Source of the DNA: Chamaecyparis obtusa
Lineage: Eukaryota; Streptophyta; Pinopsida; Cupressales; Cupressaceae
Assembly (NCBI GenBank): GCA_027943335.1
Contig: BSBK01001871.1
Span: 248,001 to 312,000, forward strand
Reading direction: 5' to 3'
Length of the DNA stretch: 64,000 nt
The notes under the pieces are model-generated. The model searched no databases. It was not told the origin of the DNA and saw nothing but the letters and a program-made list of their open reading frames with translations. This document shows positions 33,246 through 47,103 of this stretch, piece by piece (the first letter of the stretch is position 1; each line of letters starts with the position of its first letter). A program made the position numbers and the translations under genes.

Positions 33246-34738
33246 GTGTTTGCGTGATGGTGGCGGTCAGATCCAATGCATTTCGCGATTCAGAGAATGG
33301 GCCTGGTCACTAGTTCCAGATATTAACCCTGGTCATGTTTTCATTCCATGATTATGAGATACAAGCTGTGGTCGATAGTTCGCCAAGTAAGGTGGTCAGC
33401 CCTGAGGTTTGTCTATGCACCCAATAGCATAATGACATGTGGTGAAATCTGGTACATTCTGAGATAAATGCAAAAAATAATGATAAAATTGTCAAATTTA
33501 AAAGATTTAAATTTGATATAATCTGGACTATAGTGAATAAATTCAAAGAATTTAAATCACAGACCCGAGAGACAAATTGATGGTTGGTGGCTTCATTTTT
33601 TCTCGAGATATGAAGTGTTATATATCGTCAAAAAGGTGAGAGAACAAGGAATCCATTTCTGAGATCATATTTGATGCATGTCCTGTTCGTTTCCAGATAT
33701 TTGCAGTTGAATGAAACAGGGGCCGAGGAGATATTTTAGAAATATCTAAGGTTGTTGAATATGGTGATTCACAGTTTGTTTGAGCAAAGGACAGGTGCTT
33801 TCAGGAGAGAATGATGCAGATCAGATTTTTAGTTCAGAGCTAGGTGACTCATTCAGTGAGTAGTTCAGACTTTGACAAGTGTCAAGTTGTGATGCTTTCT
33901 GGTGTTTCCCCCTTCTCTTCTTATTCTCCATTCTTTTCAGTTTGAAGGGTTCCAACCTTTTTGCATGAGCTAGGCTCTGCAAGTGTTTGAGTTCCATTAA
34001 TGCAAGTTCTGGTTAAGTTTAGTATTCTAGTTTTTTTAGTATTTTGGCATTTTGAATGTATTAAAGCAATGTTCTATTAATAAAATACACCTGAAATCTC
34101 TTTGCAAGGACTTGATGTCTCTGTATGTTTTCTGGAATTCTTATGAGCTAGATTTGTAAGACATTTTTGGTTTGTCGTCTATAAGGTAGACTGTGATATT
34201 ATTCTTCAGTTTCCTTCAAGGAAGGAGTAAATCTTGTTGGATAGTTTCTGAGAATGTCAAGGATATATGGATTTGATGATCATGTGTTTGTAATAAAAGT
34301 AGTATGTAAGGCATGTTACCGGTTTCAGATGTATTGAGTTGTAAATCTTTGTGAATGTCTGTTCAATTTGACTCCATACCCAATGGATTAGGCACTGGTC
34401 TTTTTCCAGAATTGCATCCAAACTGAAATCAATCAATCAATCAACTATTTCCCTTTCTATTTTTTGGGTACTTTGATTGTTAAATCTAGCATGACGGGCT
34501 GGAAACCGTCCAATGATTCACTTGAAAGGGTGAATCCAGTTGCAGGACATTAGTATCTTGCTGATCCATTTTTATATTTGCTCGTGTTGTGAGGAAGGAA
34601 TAGTTTGCAGGTGTTGTGAGCAGATATCTTGAGGTACACCCGCCTGGGTTTGTGGAGCCCGAAGTGCAGAAGGCATTTGAAGCCTTGTCAAAGTTGGGTT
34701 TTCTCTTGTTGAGTTAGTTTGTGAGTTGTGAAAGAATG
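33246..34738. other. LTR-like non-coding DNA
   Basis: No protein-coding evidence. Features such as ATTAATAAAATACACC (34077; polyadenylation-signal-like) and TTTGACTCCATACCC (34369) recall the R-U5 end of plant Gypsy LTRs. It may be the far part of the LTR that starts at 29102, separated by later insertions. Not proven. Confidence 0.35.
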
Positions 34739-36009
34739 TATGTCAGGACCAACAAGAAAAAACACCAATTTTGTTAGTGCTCAAATCTATAGATTATCAA
34801 ATACTCATAAACTCATATAATCCCAATAGACATAATCTAGCAAAATGCAGGCACTAAGGTATTAAGGTTCGAAAACCTTCTTCACTTCGAGTATGGATAC
34901 TCAGGTGGGTATGCCTATATCAATTCACTGTTTGATATGAGCTTTGAATTGAGAATTAGCTCCTTCACTATTATATTGTCCTTCTCAGAATTGACTCAAT
35001 AAGACATTGCAACTCTTAGTACGGCCCAAACAATCCTGATACACAACACTATGATAGAAATTATGAAAGTAACAATATTGAACAGTGGCTTAAGGATATT
35101 CATCCTTCTTCTTTTTAGAGTTGAACTCAAGGAAGGTTAACCTCATTCAGTGCTTCTACAAAGCATTACAATATACATCTATGAACTTGCCATAGAATAA
35201 TTTAGATTAAGATTGTACAGATAAAGTAAAATGAATCAGTTGTTTATATCTTGGGTGGTGAATAAGTGTAAATGGATCCAAAACCAGTGCCTTATCCACT
35301 TGGGTGTCAGAGTCAAACCCTACCTCCACATATATCTATCAAAACAAGTATACTGAAACTCAAATGACATGCCTAACATCCCATCCCTTTAACTCCTACA
35401 ACTGTCATCAAATTCATACATCGATATTTAGTTCATAGAGATCTCTCTTAAGATTTTACTCTTTCCTTGAAAGAAACTTAAGCTTAAGCCCTATATTCAC
35501 CTTGTGAATAATGCATTAAAAAGCCTTGCAATTTAAATACATAAGAAAAACTAAAACATTCCATACATAAAGAGAACAAAATAGTAGTAGCAGAGCTCCA
35601 ATATTTTGTATTAATGGTCAAAATGTTTTGGTACAATATCCTCTCACTTCTTTAGAAAATAAGTTTTTGTATTCAGAACCCTTTTTTACAGAGTATTTTC
35701 AACCACCCTTCAAATGAGCAAAAAACTTGCTATATATAATCTCAGCCATCTTGGAATCCTCGAAAGGATGCAACAAGCTTGGGATGGCTAGAAAAGATGT
35801 TACACTAGAGACAAGATTACAAATTGACAAAATTTGATTGTAACAACAGATTACAAATATCTATTTCTCAACAATTTTGCATGTGGCACCTTTGTCTAAG
35901 AATATTTCAGAGCAGTTGCTAAATTTGTTGCATGAATGATGACTGCCATCCGGCTAACTTACATCACCCTTTGTTTGAACCCGCTCTCCCTCAAATTCTG
36001 GATCAGGTG
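34739..36009. other. Non-coding DNA left of ORF D, possible LTR
   Basis: It begins TGTCAGGACCAACAAG and has no gene. A TGTAAG/ACTTACA edge next to a purine-rich minus-strand stretch (35952-35975) would suit the 3' LTR of a minus-strand element containing ORF D, but I found no second copy right of the ORF. Confidence 0.3.
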
Positions 36010-39000
36010 CCATGTGTATTCTATTCTTCTTCCTCTTCTATAAGCTGGGAAACTGGCCTCTTCTTCTTCTTTATTGTCAACTTCTCCCAAGCTGCCACAT
36101 CATCATCAGATGGCCAGTTGTAAGTCTTCAATTCCTGTAGTAATCTGATCTACTAATTCCACATGGAGTCAGTTATACTCTTTGCCTCAGCTACAAACCT
36201 TACACAATCATTTTCAATTTTGAACAAACTATCAATTATGTTGTTACACCTCTCCAAATCCAAAGTATTGTTACCACTAAGGAAAGCATCTTGTGTAATT
36301 GGTAGCTGATCCATTAACACTTTCCATTCTTCCAAACTGACCATATTTCCACTATCATCACATATTGGAGGCAAATACCTGCTGTAATTCTTATCAAACA
36401 TAATCAACTTAGCTTTTACCTATTTAGACTTACCCTTAAAAAACTTCAAAACAACACTAACTAGGCTAATCTTCTCAAAGACTTCAGTCACTACCCCAGG
36501 GATCTCAGGCTTATGCTCTTGTAAGCTATCAAGTTTATCAAATAACAAACTTCTCCTAGACCAAATACTATGAAGTGGCTCCAGAGTAGCCAATGATTCA
36601 TTCACCTTTCTGTTGGCCTGGTGCAATTGACTAACTGATTGATAAACTGTTTCCATCCTTTCTATTATTTTATCCCACCTGCATTGCACAATCTTTGACA
36701 TAGTGTCCAAAGATTCCTCTATCCTTATCTTTTCCAAGTCCTCAGTAGGTCTCTCAGGTACTTCCTCATTAATCTGAACAGGGACCTCAATTTGCAAAGA
36801 AGGAGGAGGAACTACCTTTGAGGCTTCTTCAAGCCTGACTCTTACTTCTGCCAACTCATCCTCTAATTTTTTGATCTTCATCATTTTCAAGTCTCTATCC
36901 TTGGCCACTAGGTTTGCGCTTTCAAACAATTTTGAATACCTCTCAGACAATTGAACCATCTTTGCTTCATTCAGGTTAGCTCAATGAGTTACTGCCTTGG
37001 AAACTTCAAGGTTAGTTGTATTTTGCATAGTCCATATGATCTTATTCCCTTCCATCTTATCCTCTATACTTAATAGAAATGGCTTTTGGGTCCTAGGAGC
37101 CATAGACCACATTGCAATAGCTTGAGATTTAGGGTCATAGCCACTTCCTCTTATCATGTCACCAATGTGAACCTCATATGATAGGCTACCCTATGGTTGT
37201 TTCCTTATTTGATCTATGATGAATGCAGAAGTTAGATCCCATCCTGGAGTTAATAGCATTCCACTTGATTTAACCATTTGTTTAGCTTCATCTGCAATTA
37301 TAGGATCCGAGCTAGGATAATAAGAAGCTAAAGCTCTCAATGTTTCTTCACTTGGCTCCACACCTTCAGGCAGAGTTTTCTTCACCTCTTGTTGCTTGTT
37401 CCAAATACGAAAACTCTTGAATTCATCAGTTTTAATAAATTGGTCATCACTCAAAAATTCCTCCTGATAAACCTCTCTGATATCCTTTTCTAACCATAGG
37501 GACTGTTCCTTATCTGTTTCATTAGTGGCCACCTTCCTGCCTGCTCTTATTGTTTTTCTCAATTGATGATGGTAAGCCCTATCACCTGGCACTAGAGTAG
37601 ATGCTCTGTCAATTATTCTCTTTTGTTTTCCTTGCCTTGAAGGCTCTCCTTCCTCAAGCCTTTGTTTCTTCAAGGGTGGCTCTGGAGGATTCTCTATTTC
37701 TGGTTGATCTTGAGCAGGCTTAGCAATTTGTACATCCCCAACTTGTGGTGGGTATTCCCTTTTGGGGACTCATCAGAAGACTCCTCTTGATTAGAAGATG
37801 AATAATAATTCCTTTTCTTTGGCTACTTCTGGTCAATCAATTTATCCAACTAATTTGATAGAGTGTCATGTATCTCTATCATCTTGTCAATTCTTTTCAA
37901 ATAAGGAAGGTCAGGGAAGAAACCCTCAAAAGGAAGTTGGGCTGTTGTCACTTGTTTTGATAGATCTATCAAATCAAAGAACCTGTTCCATCTCCTTTTA
38001 ACCTCATCACTCTCTATAATATTTCTGATTACATCTTCCTCATCTAAACCTTTATGTTCCTTAATCACACCAATGTTTGGAATATAGGCCATCCTGGAAG
38101 TTTTGATAAAGTCCTTAGGATCTACATGTCTACAAGCACCAGCAACCATCTTGAATTGATTTAACCATGCAGTGATTTGAGGAAATGCCCTCTTTCCTAC
38201 CAGGAAGTCACCTATCTTGAATTGCCTAGGTGTGAATGTACCCTTCACGTGAGGGGCTAGAAGTTCTCTATCTGTGCACATCAATTGCCAAACAAATTCC
38301 AAACAGGCATCTCTTGGAGGCACACATTTTGGTAACAGATGTGGGGGCTGGGGGCAACCGTAGACTCTCAAAATTGTAGATTTTTCCCTCAAGTAAAAAT
38401 CACCCCAATTATGGTCTCCCTCCCACTTGTCCACAAACTGCAATGGTCTTAGGAGCCTAAGGATCCTTGGGGATATCCTTGTGACATTGATGCCTAACAT
38501 CCTTATAATTGGAAAGACAATGAAGTTATGAAAAACACAAAAATCCCCTTCATTGGAAGTAGAATTCCATAACCTCACCCATAATTGTACTGGATTATAC
38601 TGGCCTTCGAAGGTAAACCTTAGTTTCAGCATGTTCAAATCAAAGCTATTGATGTTGAAGAACAGAATTAAGTGCATTAACAATGAATAATGCATGAACT
38701 TAATTGGACTCTTACTTTCTTTGACAGAATTCAAACCCTCATGCATTTTATCAATTATATACTGAATGTAATCATAGTCAGTATTTACCAAGGAATTCTG
38801 GATGTCTAGGATAATCATCAAAAGATCAGCTGGTAAAAATTTTGCATCCCCATCAATTCCTAAAACCCTACACAACCCATAACAAGTCTGCCTCATATAA
38901 TGCTGGAGGGATTTAAATTGGTAAGGGGCATTCATGTGAGTAGGGAGGGGAGCTATATATTTATCCTATTTTGGGATGTGCTTCATCATTTGGTCCTTTA

Positions 39001-39500
39001 CTGTCCCTATGTTATTCTTGTACCTCTCTCTTTCTTTTCTCAGGTCAATTTCAGTGGAGGAAGACGTATAGAAATTAAAGGCTTTCATGAAAGAACCCCT
39101 ATTAAGAGAACCAAAGGTGACTGGTCCTCTTTTCTAATTGTTTTGGAAATAGGGTCATAATGCCTAGCTAGTGCAACAATTAAATCCACATCTAAGAATA
39201 CATCAGGAACAACTAATTTCCCCAAACCCAAAGCCCAACCATTACACACAAGAACATGCCTATCTCTATTTCCATAAAAGAAGTTGAAAATAGTGTAACA
39301 TGTGCTATTTGGTATGATAGGATCTCTGCAAAGCCCTAGAACATCTTCGAAGACATCATCGGGAGCTCTTTTGTTCTGGTTGGAACCAGGTAACAACTTC
39401 ATGAATTCATCTGAATAGTTTGGCTTGCCTTTGTCTTCACCACCTTTGGATTTTGATTCACTACTGGAAGAAACTACATTCTACTCTGGTTGACTCATTT
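36010..39500 (-). pseudogene. Large ORF D of unknown function, probably element-borne
   Basis: A coding region of about 1,100 codons with a start near 39497 (MSQPE). Frame changes lie at 38936-39084 and 37674-37849, with a few stops, and it ends in a Glu run near 36010. Longest open parts: 37850-38935 (361 codons), 36420-36959 and 37191-37673. The N-terminal half is globular (LVCNGWALGLGKL, FHNFIVFPIIRMLGINV, GDFYLREKSTILRVYGC). The middle is basic and polar (KKQRLEEGEPSRQGKQKR). The C-terminal third is a coiled coil (KMMKIKKLEDELAEVRVRLE). I recognise no family. The layout parallels the unknown ORF of element B: globular, then charged, then coiled. Sequence similarity between them is not obvious by eye. 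A diverged host gene is possible but less likely in this setting. Confidence 0.55.
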
Positions 39501-41789
39501 TTCCTACAAATAGTCTCAATTCTGCAAACTTGATTTGTTTGGCGCTTAGGAACTGCTTCAGAAAAACACAATTCTCCTCGACTGATTTTGGACATAGGAA
39601 ACAATGAGCTTAGCTTATTTATCGATATGGATCAAATGTGTACAACTACCACAATCATTGCAAATCAATCCTTAATTGCTTCCACATTCAATTCCACATA
39701 TCACCAATTTTCAAATCATAGCTAACCGATGCAAAGATGTTGATAGATAGACTTAAAAACTTGAAAACAAGGCAAAAAAGGCAATGATTACTACTCTGTA
39801 CTTTAACATCCTGTTTGCGTCATGAAATCCATCTTTAAAATTGATTGGATGGCTTATTGGTTTACTCTCTAGCTTGACAATGTACTTTATCCACGCAGGC
39901 AACGGTCTTTTTCTTTTCTTTTATTACCTTTTCCAACTGAGCCCATTCAACGAATTAGTGACTGAAAGCTTCTCATGATCGCTTAATACAATGTTAACCC
40001 TAGCTCATATTTAGAGTTGGTCAATGTAGGTAAAAGGTATTAGGATTGGTTAAAGGGGGTGAAAAATGATTAAAATCATGTTGATTTGTCATATTTGATA
40101 TGTTGGCAAGTTTGTGAGCCAATTGGAAGTCATTTGGATGTAAACTACAAAAGTTATAAAAAGTTGCTTGGCAACTTTTACAACTTTGCACTAAAATTTT
40201 TCATTAGTGACTCAAATGGCCAACTAATTGTGAAATCAGTTGGAGTTAGTCTCAAATAGGTTGTAAGTCCATAAAAATCCCTCTTTGGGTTGAGGGTAAT
40301 CAGATTGGAGGAGTTTGTTCAAAGGAAGTTTTTCAATAAAATATTAATGTTTACTGTCTTTTTGAGAAACAATCATGTGGACCTCCTTGGTAGTTATTGG
40401 TTTTGATCCCAAACCAATTAGGGAACAATATACTATGAATGTAATTTCATTTGAATCAAATTTGGGGTCTGGCTGTTGATCAAAGAGGGAGAATAAGAAA
40501 TTTCTTTCAAATCAACCACCAACCCCTCCATATCAAGGGTTTAGAGGAAGTTTGATTGATAATTTTGTTTTCCACTGTTCAAAAATTCTTATCTTATAGA
40601 TTCTAGTAGTACTTTGAAGTACCTTTCTAATGCAATTGGTTTGAGTTTAAAAGATTGTGTATTGGGTGAGAACTTCCAAGCCCTAGCGTGATTGTTCCTT
40701 GATTCATGTTCACCGTGACAACAATTTTGTAATGTTTTGACAATAACCAATCTTGTGAAGGACCTCAATGGCTAGATATGGTTAATTGAGATTTTAAGGA
40801 ACCTAAATAAAATTCCACGAACCAAAAATTAGGGTTCTAGATTGTTTCCAATGATTGATTGTACAATCATAGTCATAACTGTCTAAATTCTGTAATAGTA
40901 ATAGTCTTTGGTTATTTGGTCATAAATTCAAGTTATTTAGTGCCCACAATCCTTGAAAATTTTGGAGATAGATATCATAAGTTTTTTCCCCATTTTCCTA
41001 AGGATTATTCCTATGTCCAAAGTTTGATTGCATTGCCAAATTTATTCTAACTTGTGATAGTCACAGTTATACTAGTGTCACTGTCCCATAAGGTTTGTTC
41101 ACTATCCTAGAACCATTTTGAAGTTTTCCAAATACAAACATTGCTCCCATATCACTATATTTCTATTGGTTAAGGGTTCCACATTTTCTTTGTTAATGCT
41201 TAATCACCCATACTCTATTTTACTAGAAAAACAATGATAGTCACACATGTTGGTCATTTTCTTGTACATGTTTGCAACCATAACTAGGGTTTGATCTTCT
41301 GATAGTGTCTCCTTATTCTATCAAGGTGTTGTTACAAAACAAAGAGCAAATGAACGGAGTTGTGTCTCAGTGTTTTTTGAAAGCATGAAGCCCCTTGTCA
41401 TGGTGAAGGGAGTGAACCAAGACCAAGGGGTAAAGGGATTGTGGAACAATGAGTTGATGAAGTACTAGGTTGCAGGTTGAACCTTAGTGGAGTGTCCCAA
41501 ATGATCAAGTGTGTGTTGTTTCTTGGAGAACATGTTCCAAGCCAAGAAGTGTACATTTGATCAAGCCATGTGTTGTTGATACACTAGGCTACCAAGTGAA
41601 TCATTGGGTCTATGAGGGAAATTGATTGGGTTTCCTAATCTGACGATTGCTTCCTCTACATCATTGACAGTGATTAGTATGCTACTAGTTGGCACTATTT
41701 CATGTATGGGCATATGCAATTTCAATGATTCACATTTTGTCTGTAATACATATTTTTTTAATACATATTTATTATTAGGGTAGTCATCT
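39501..41789. other. Non-coding DNA between ORF D and Copia E
   Basis: No supported gene. A small hairpin (AAAAGTTGCTTGGCAACTTTT) lies at about 40157-40177. The right part should hold the start of the 5' LTR of E, but its sequence is too diverged from the 3' LTR for me to place an edge. Confidence 0.4.
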
Positions 41790-42100
41790 TGACCAATAGT
41801 TACCCAAACAATAGTGAGCACATTGACAGTAAGCCCCTTGTAAAAATCACCTTAACTTGTGTCACCTTAACCGGTGTTAGTTTCATGAGAATTAGTTTCT
41901 CCGTGATTTTTTCCATCTTGGGTTTCCATGATATATCTAGTGTTATGGTGATCTTTGTTCTTGTTCTTTCATGCTTTTATCAATCTTATTTTTTTGAATG
42001 GTTTATGTGTATATCGAATCATCAAAAGTTATAGAAAGTGTTTTGGAATAAATGATTCACCCCCTCTTTCAATTATTTGGCCTATTCAATACATGATGTT
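41790..42100 (+). repeat. 5' LTR of Copia E, right end
   Basis: TTGTAAAAATCACCTTAAC (41838), the TCTAGTGTT and GGTGATCTTTGTT stretch and the CACCCCCTCTTTC end (42059) match, in order, 49545-49812 near the end of the E 3' LTR. The left boundary is not resolved. Confidence 0.7.
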
Positions 42101-42107
42101 TGGAATA

Positions 42108-44319
42108 AGTTAGTAAGTACTTATGAATGAGATAATATAGTAAAAAAAGCTAAGTTGTAGAATGCTAAGGCTAAATATGGATGCTTGTGGATGGAATAAG
42201 ATGACAATATAACAAGCTATTCATAGAAGGTGGATGATATTGTAAATGAGATCAAAGGTATTGTTGGTGACTTGAAAGAAAATTATGTTGTGAAAAAGGT
42301 ACTCAAAACTCTTACTAAACCTTACTTGCATTTAAGATGATGAAATTTGGTACTACCAGTGCAAGATAAAAAACTATACTTAAAGCTACCGAATCAACGA
42401 AGGAAGATGAATCTAAAGAGGAAGAATTTGATGAGATTAAGGTGAACCTTGTGAAAAGAATAGAAAGAGGAATTACAAAGTACAAAGGTAAGCTTACCTT
42501 TAAATGTTTCAACTATGGAAATATAGGCCATTATGATTCTATACGTCCTAACAGAATTATGGATGCTAAAAATAAGGAAAGCAAAACAATTTTTAATAAG
42601 AAAGCTTATTAAGTTAGAGAGGATGCTACTATTTTTTTATGATAAATTTGATTATAAAGAAGATCGTGAATGCTTGTTCCTAGATATAAAAGAATAATCT
42701 TGTTTTGTTAACCATGAAAAAATTGTAGAAAGAAATTTTTTGAAGTTGATACTAAAATTGCAGATACTGTGGCTTCTTCTTTTCATGCTAGAAGAGAAAG
42801 AGATGATTGGATTATTGACATCGAATGTTCAAATCATAAGATTGGTGACAAGAGTTAAGTTTTTGAAGCTTGAAAAATATGATTGAGGTGAAGTTAGATT
42901 TGGAGATGATCAACTGCTAAGATAGTTGGAATATGTTCAATTAGTTTTGATGTAAGGATAATATTGATAATGTTTACTATGTTAAAGGATTAAATGATAA
43001 TATTTTGAGCGTTGATTAAATGTGTAGAGATGGATAAATCATTTTTAAGGATGATGTTTGTGAAATTTGAAAAAAGGTCTAGATAAATGATTGCTGCTAG
43101 AAAGAGGACAGATTGAAATTTTTATCAGTTGAAGATTGGTATTGAATACTCTTGGATGTCTCAAAGAAATGAGAGTTGGTTATGTCACTAGAAGATGTGT
43201 CACATTAATTTTGATAATTAGTTCAATTCAATCTTATGAGATATTTTCCAAAGCTTACAAAGCCTACTAGTAATATTTGCAAATAATGTCAAGTTGGGAA
43301 ACAAACAATGAGGACTTTTGAAGTTAAAGAACAATATTCTAACAGGCTATTGGAATTACTACAAACTAATATTTGTGGTCTAACTAAAACAAGAAGTCAA
43401 CAAGGTGACATGTACTTCAATATTTTAATTGATAATTATTCTAGAATGACTTGGTTACTTTCTTTAAAGAAAAACCAAAAGCATTAGAAAAGTTTAAGAT
43501 ATTCAAGGTTATGGTTGAGAATGAGATACATAGAAGAATCAAATGCTTAAGGTTTGACCAAAGAGGATAATTTAATTTTGATGAGTTTAATACTTTTTGT
43601 GAGAATCATGGGATAAGGAGGCTCTTCTCTACTCAGAGAATGCTGCAACATAATGGAAACATTGAAACAAAGAATAAAATAATTCAAGAAGCTGATAGAA
43701 TAATGATAAAGGAAGCGAGTCTATTGAAAATCTACTAGAAAGAGGCAATACATACAGTAGTATACATACTTAATAGACTAAAAATTAGAAGAAACTTTGG
43801 AAAGACATCTTATAAGTTATGGTATGGAATAACCCCTTCTGTGAAATATTTTAGAGTATTTGGAAGTAAGTGTTATATCAAAAGAGATAAAGAAAAGTTG
43901 GGAAAAATTGATACCAAAGATGATGAAGGCATATTCCTTGGCTACTCTACTAAAAGAAAAGCTTATAGATGTTACAAAAAGAGACTAAGAAGGATAGATG
44001 AAAGCACATGAAGAAAAATTCTAAAGATTACAAAAGTGGAAGCTAGATATGGATTAGAAGAGCTATATGAAAAACATGATGAAGAAGAAAAGGCTAAATA
44101 AATAGCAGTGAAAAATGATACAAAATATGCTCTAAAAATTTCTCCTAAAATACCTATGCATGTGCATAAGAATCATTCAGATAAATAGATCATTAGAGAG
44201 AAGAACAAATGTATCATCTTAAGAAGTAGATATGTTGAAGAAGAGGTAAAATTATGCTTGATTTCATAAATAGAATCAAAGACTGTGAAAGAATCTTGTA
44301 GTGATTAGTACTAGATGAG
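42108..44319 (+). pseudogene. Copia E gag, protease and integrase, heavily decayed
   Basis: Translation with many stops gives, in order: UBN2 gag (NKLVSTYE, KVDDIVNEIKGIVGDL, KKVLKTLTKPY; 42112-42335); a zinc knuckle with two cysteines lost (CFNYGNIGHYDSIR, 42504-42545); protease (DDWIIDIECSNHKIGDK, with the D-S-G turned to D-I-E); the pre-integrase HHCC region (CHKKMCHINFDN); integrase (LLQTNICGLTKTRSQQGDMY, RMTWLLSLKKKPK, NGNIETKNKIIQEADRIM, KTSYKLWYGITPSVKYFRVF). The RT should start near 44300, where element F interrupts. The gag N-terminus is missing right after the LTR. Gln, Trp and Gly codons are often stops. Confidence 0.85.
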
Positions 44320-44324
44320 AGATA

Positions 44325-45248
44325 TGACACAGGTTAGGTAAGGAGGATCCAATTAAGGACAGTCCAAACATGCAGCAAGCACCAACAATGCAGAATAACA
44401 CAACAAGACAATGTTTTCAACTAAATTTTCATTAACATGTTTGGCTGTAAGGCCTTTCGGGTTAGGGCCAAATACAATAAAAAATTATTTCTACAATCTC
44501 TCAGCTAGTCCAGTTATGAAACAATCAACAACTGATAGAAATCGTAAGGTAGATTTGAACTTGAGCTCGCAAGCCTCCAAGCAATCTCCCTGTCTCCAAG
44601 CATGCAAACCACTAGCTCTGCTATTAGAACTATCATATAATAATTTAATCTTCAAGATCTTGTAGGATCCAAATCTACTCTTCTATCTCCCAAATCTACT
44701 ACTTAAACAACAACCCAAACACTCCTTAAATAAATTTCCTCAACCACAAGTCAGCTGGAAGAAATAATTAACTCCTAAGCCAAGTCGGATTCTATTACAA
44801 AAAAATATTAAATGCAACAATAGTCAGCTCTCAAATAGCCTTAAAAACATTTAATTCTCCATGTCAGCTTCTAGATATACATAGGAGAATATAATAAAAT
44901 CTACCAACAATAAATGCACCAAGTCGGCCAACCAAATCTCCAAGAACTCCAGTTGGTAAACCAGAATAATCAAGCGCCAGAGAAACAATCGAGCACCCAT
45001 GAAACAACTGACCACACCAAGAATCACTAAGCAACACATGCATCACCAAGCAAGCACTTTGATTGAGCACCACATGCATCACCGAGTACAAGTTCCACCG
45101 AGCATAAGAGGTTTCACTGAGTTCCCTTAGCGATCGAGCTTCCCTCAATAACTGAGACTGTCGGTTAAAGCTGCAACCGAGTAACACATAACCAAATCAA
45201 CACACCACCATGTAGATTTTATGAGTACCCTAGAATGCCCCTGCATCA
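44325..45248 (-). repeat. 3' LTR of element F (left copy)
   Basis: 924 bp, TGACACAGGTTAGG ... CCCCTGCATCA. It is preceded on the minus strand by a purine-rich GGTTCACC to CTGGGGTGTT stretch acting as PPT (45249-45262). Confidence 0.92.
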
Positions 45249-45599
45249 AACACCCCAGGTTCACAAAGATGTTCTCATAGGTTGGAAGAACATCTTTCAG
45301 GATTCAACACATAAACCCTAAACTGGTTCTTCACATACAAGCCCTTCAACTCTTCACCTTGCATATTCTTCCACTTCTGCTTCATTTGTCTCTTCAAATA
45401 TTTCCTTGATAACACACATGCTTTTTCTCCATACTGATCCATCCTTTCAGAATTTCTCAACTCATCTCGTCTACCAAAGCTCAGGTTTTTCCTACCAAGT
45501 GTTGTATCCAACAAAGGCATCAGGGAAAGCTTATGTTATTCTTCCCAACAGTAAACACATTCTTGACACAATCATACATAGCTCTGCAATCATATTGCC

Positions 45600-45960
45600 A
45601 AGGTCTACCAAGCAATATATGACAACTATTCATCTCCACAATATCACACAACACTAGATCCTTATACTAGCCAATCTAAAAATCAATAAAGCACTGCTCC
45701 CTTACTTCTAGAGCATGGACATCTTGTAACCAGCCAATCTTATAAGGATAAGGATGTCTCATTCTCTTCAAACCAAGTTTCTGAACCATGTCCTCAGCAA
45801 CAAGGTTATTAGTACTACCACTATCAACAATTATATCACAAAGTTTACGTCCAAAATTGCACTGAGTTCTGAACAAATTAATCCTCTGACAAGGTTCCTC
45901 CTTTGCACCAAGCAATGTTCTCCAAATGAGCAAGTTCTCAAATTCAGGTTCATTCTAAAT
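45600..45960 (-). pseudogene. Element F protease
   Basis: Reads CNFGRKLCDIIVDSGSTNNL (active site D-S-G, about 45815-45850), VAEDMVQKLGLKRMRHPYPY, VREQCFIDF, then after a stop LLGRPWQYDCRAMYD near 45585-45620. These are the standard blocks of Gypsy retropepsin, and the active site is intact. A few stops interrupt the C-terminal part. Coding decays before 45260 without any RT. Confidence 0.85.
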
Positions 45961-45989
45961 GTTATCATTTACTAGAGCAATTCTTCGGT

Positions 45990-46989
45990 CACCAAACTTC
46001 TTCTGTGTACACTCAAAAGATTGATGTCCTTATTCACCACAATTATAACAAGTACCCTTAAAGATAACCCTACATGTCTTCTTTTTCAATTCCACAGGTT
46101 TTGGTTCATCTTCAATAGTTGGTTTATCCTTCACCGAGTGATCAATCTTTTCCTTCCCTTGGGAATTACTATGTTGTCTCCTTTTCAACTTATCTTCTAC
46201 CTTCAGAGCATACTGATAAGCATCTTCAACTGAGTCAATCTTCTGCATACCAAGCTCATCTTGAATATTGAATCTCAAACCATTCACATACCAATCTACC
46301 TTTTCTTTACCAAGCTCTCTGTGTCTAGACCAAATAGTCAACTTATATAACTCCTTGGTATAGTCCTCCATAGTCAAATCTTTTTGCTTTAGATTCTACA
46401 ACTTCTTAAAAAAGTCGAGCTCATAGTCAGCAGGTATGAACTTAGCTTTCAATTTAGTCACCATCAACCTCCATCGATTGATATTCATTTCACCTTCATC
46501 TTCTCTATCTCTTTGTAATTCTTTCCACCAAAGAGAAGCATGTCCTTTCAACTTAGTCTATGTGAATCTTACTCTAAGAGGATCTTCAATTTCTTCAAGC
46601 TCAAAGAAGTCTTCTAATTCACCAATCCAATCAATCAAGTCCTTGGGTCTCAAAGTACCAGAGAAAGTAGAAACTTCCATTCGGTAACTAGTACTTAACC
46701 GAGCTCGAGGTCTATGCAACTGACTAGTTCTATCTTCACCAGATCTATCTCTCCAGTCATCTCCACTAGATCTAGCATCTTCAAAGTCTTTAGTAGCTTC
46801 CTCATAACCATCATCAATACCAAGATTCCTCAGCATACCAGTAATAGCTCTCATGACCTCAGCGATCATGTCATTCTTCATCAATTCCATCTCAGATCTG
46901 AAATCAACTTTAACCTTCTTTGTAATCTTCGATTCCACAACATCATAGAGATCTGCAATCACTCTAGGGTCCAATCTTCTTGGAGGCAT
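45990..46989 (-). pseudogene. Element F gag
   Basis: The start MPPRRLDPRVIADLYDVVE at 46989 lies 101 bp after the PBS, and no better Met is closer. The capsid domain reads FSGTLRPKDLIDWIGELEDF, KLKGHASLWWKELQ, then KQKDLTMEDYTKELYKL and VNGLRFNIQDELG. The knuckle is CYNCGE, a stop, GHQSFEC (about 46010-46045). Stops: one at 46556, one near 46394 and one in the knuckle. Otherwise the frame is held from 46989 to 46030, so this copy is younger than its host E. Confidence 0.9.
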
Positions 46990-47089
46990 CCTTTAAGATT
47001 TTCAAAAACCCAAAGCAATAAATCACCAACAAGGTCCTGGTGCAAACAACCTCAACTCAGAGATCAGTTTACACACTCAATATCTTCAA

Positions 47090-47101
47090 GCTTTGATACC
47101 A
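47090..47101 (-). other. Primer binding site of element F
   Basis: The minus strand reads TGGTATCAAAGC, complementary to initiator Met tRNA with one mismatch, two bases from the LTR. Confidence 0.87.
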
Positions 47102-47103
47102 CC

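Noticed and set aside
34739..39800. ORF D flanked by a pair of LTRs
   Set aside because: A possible left LTR can be sketched, but no matching copy or PBS was found right of 39500.
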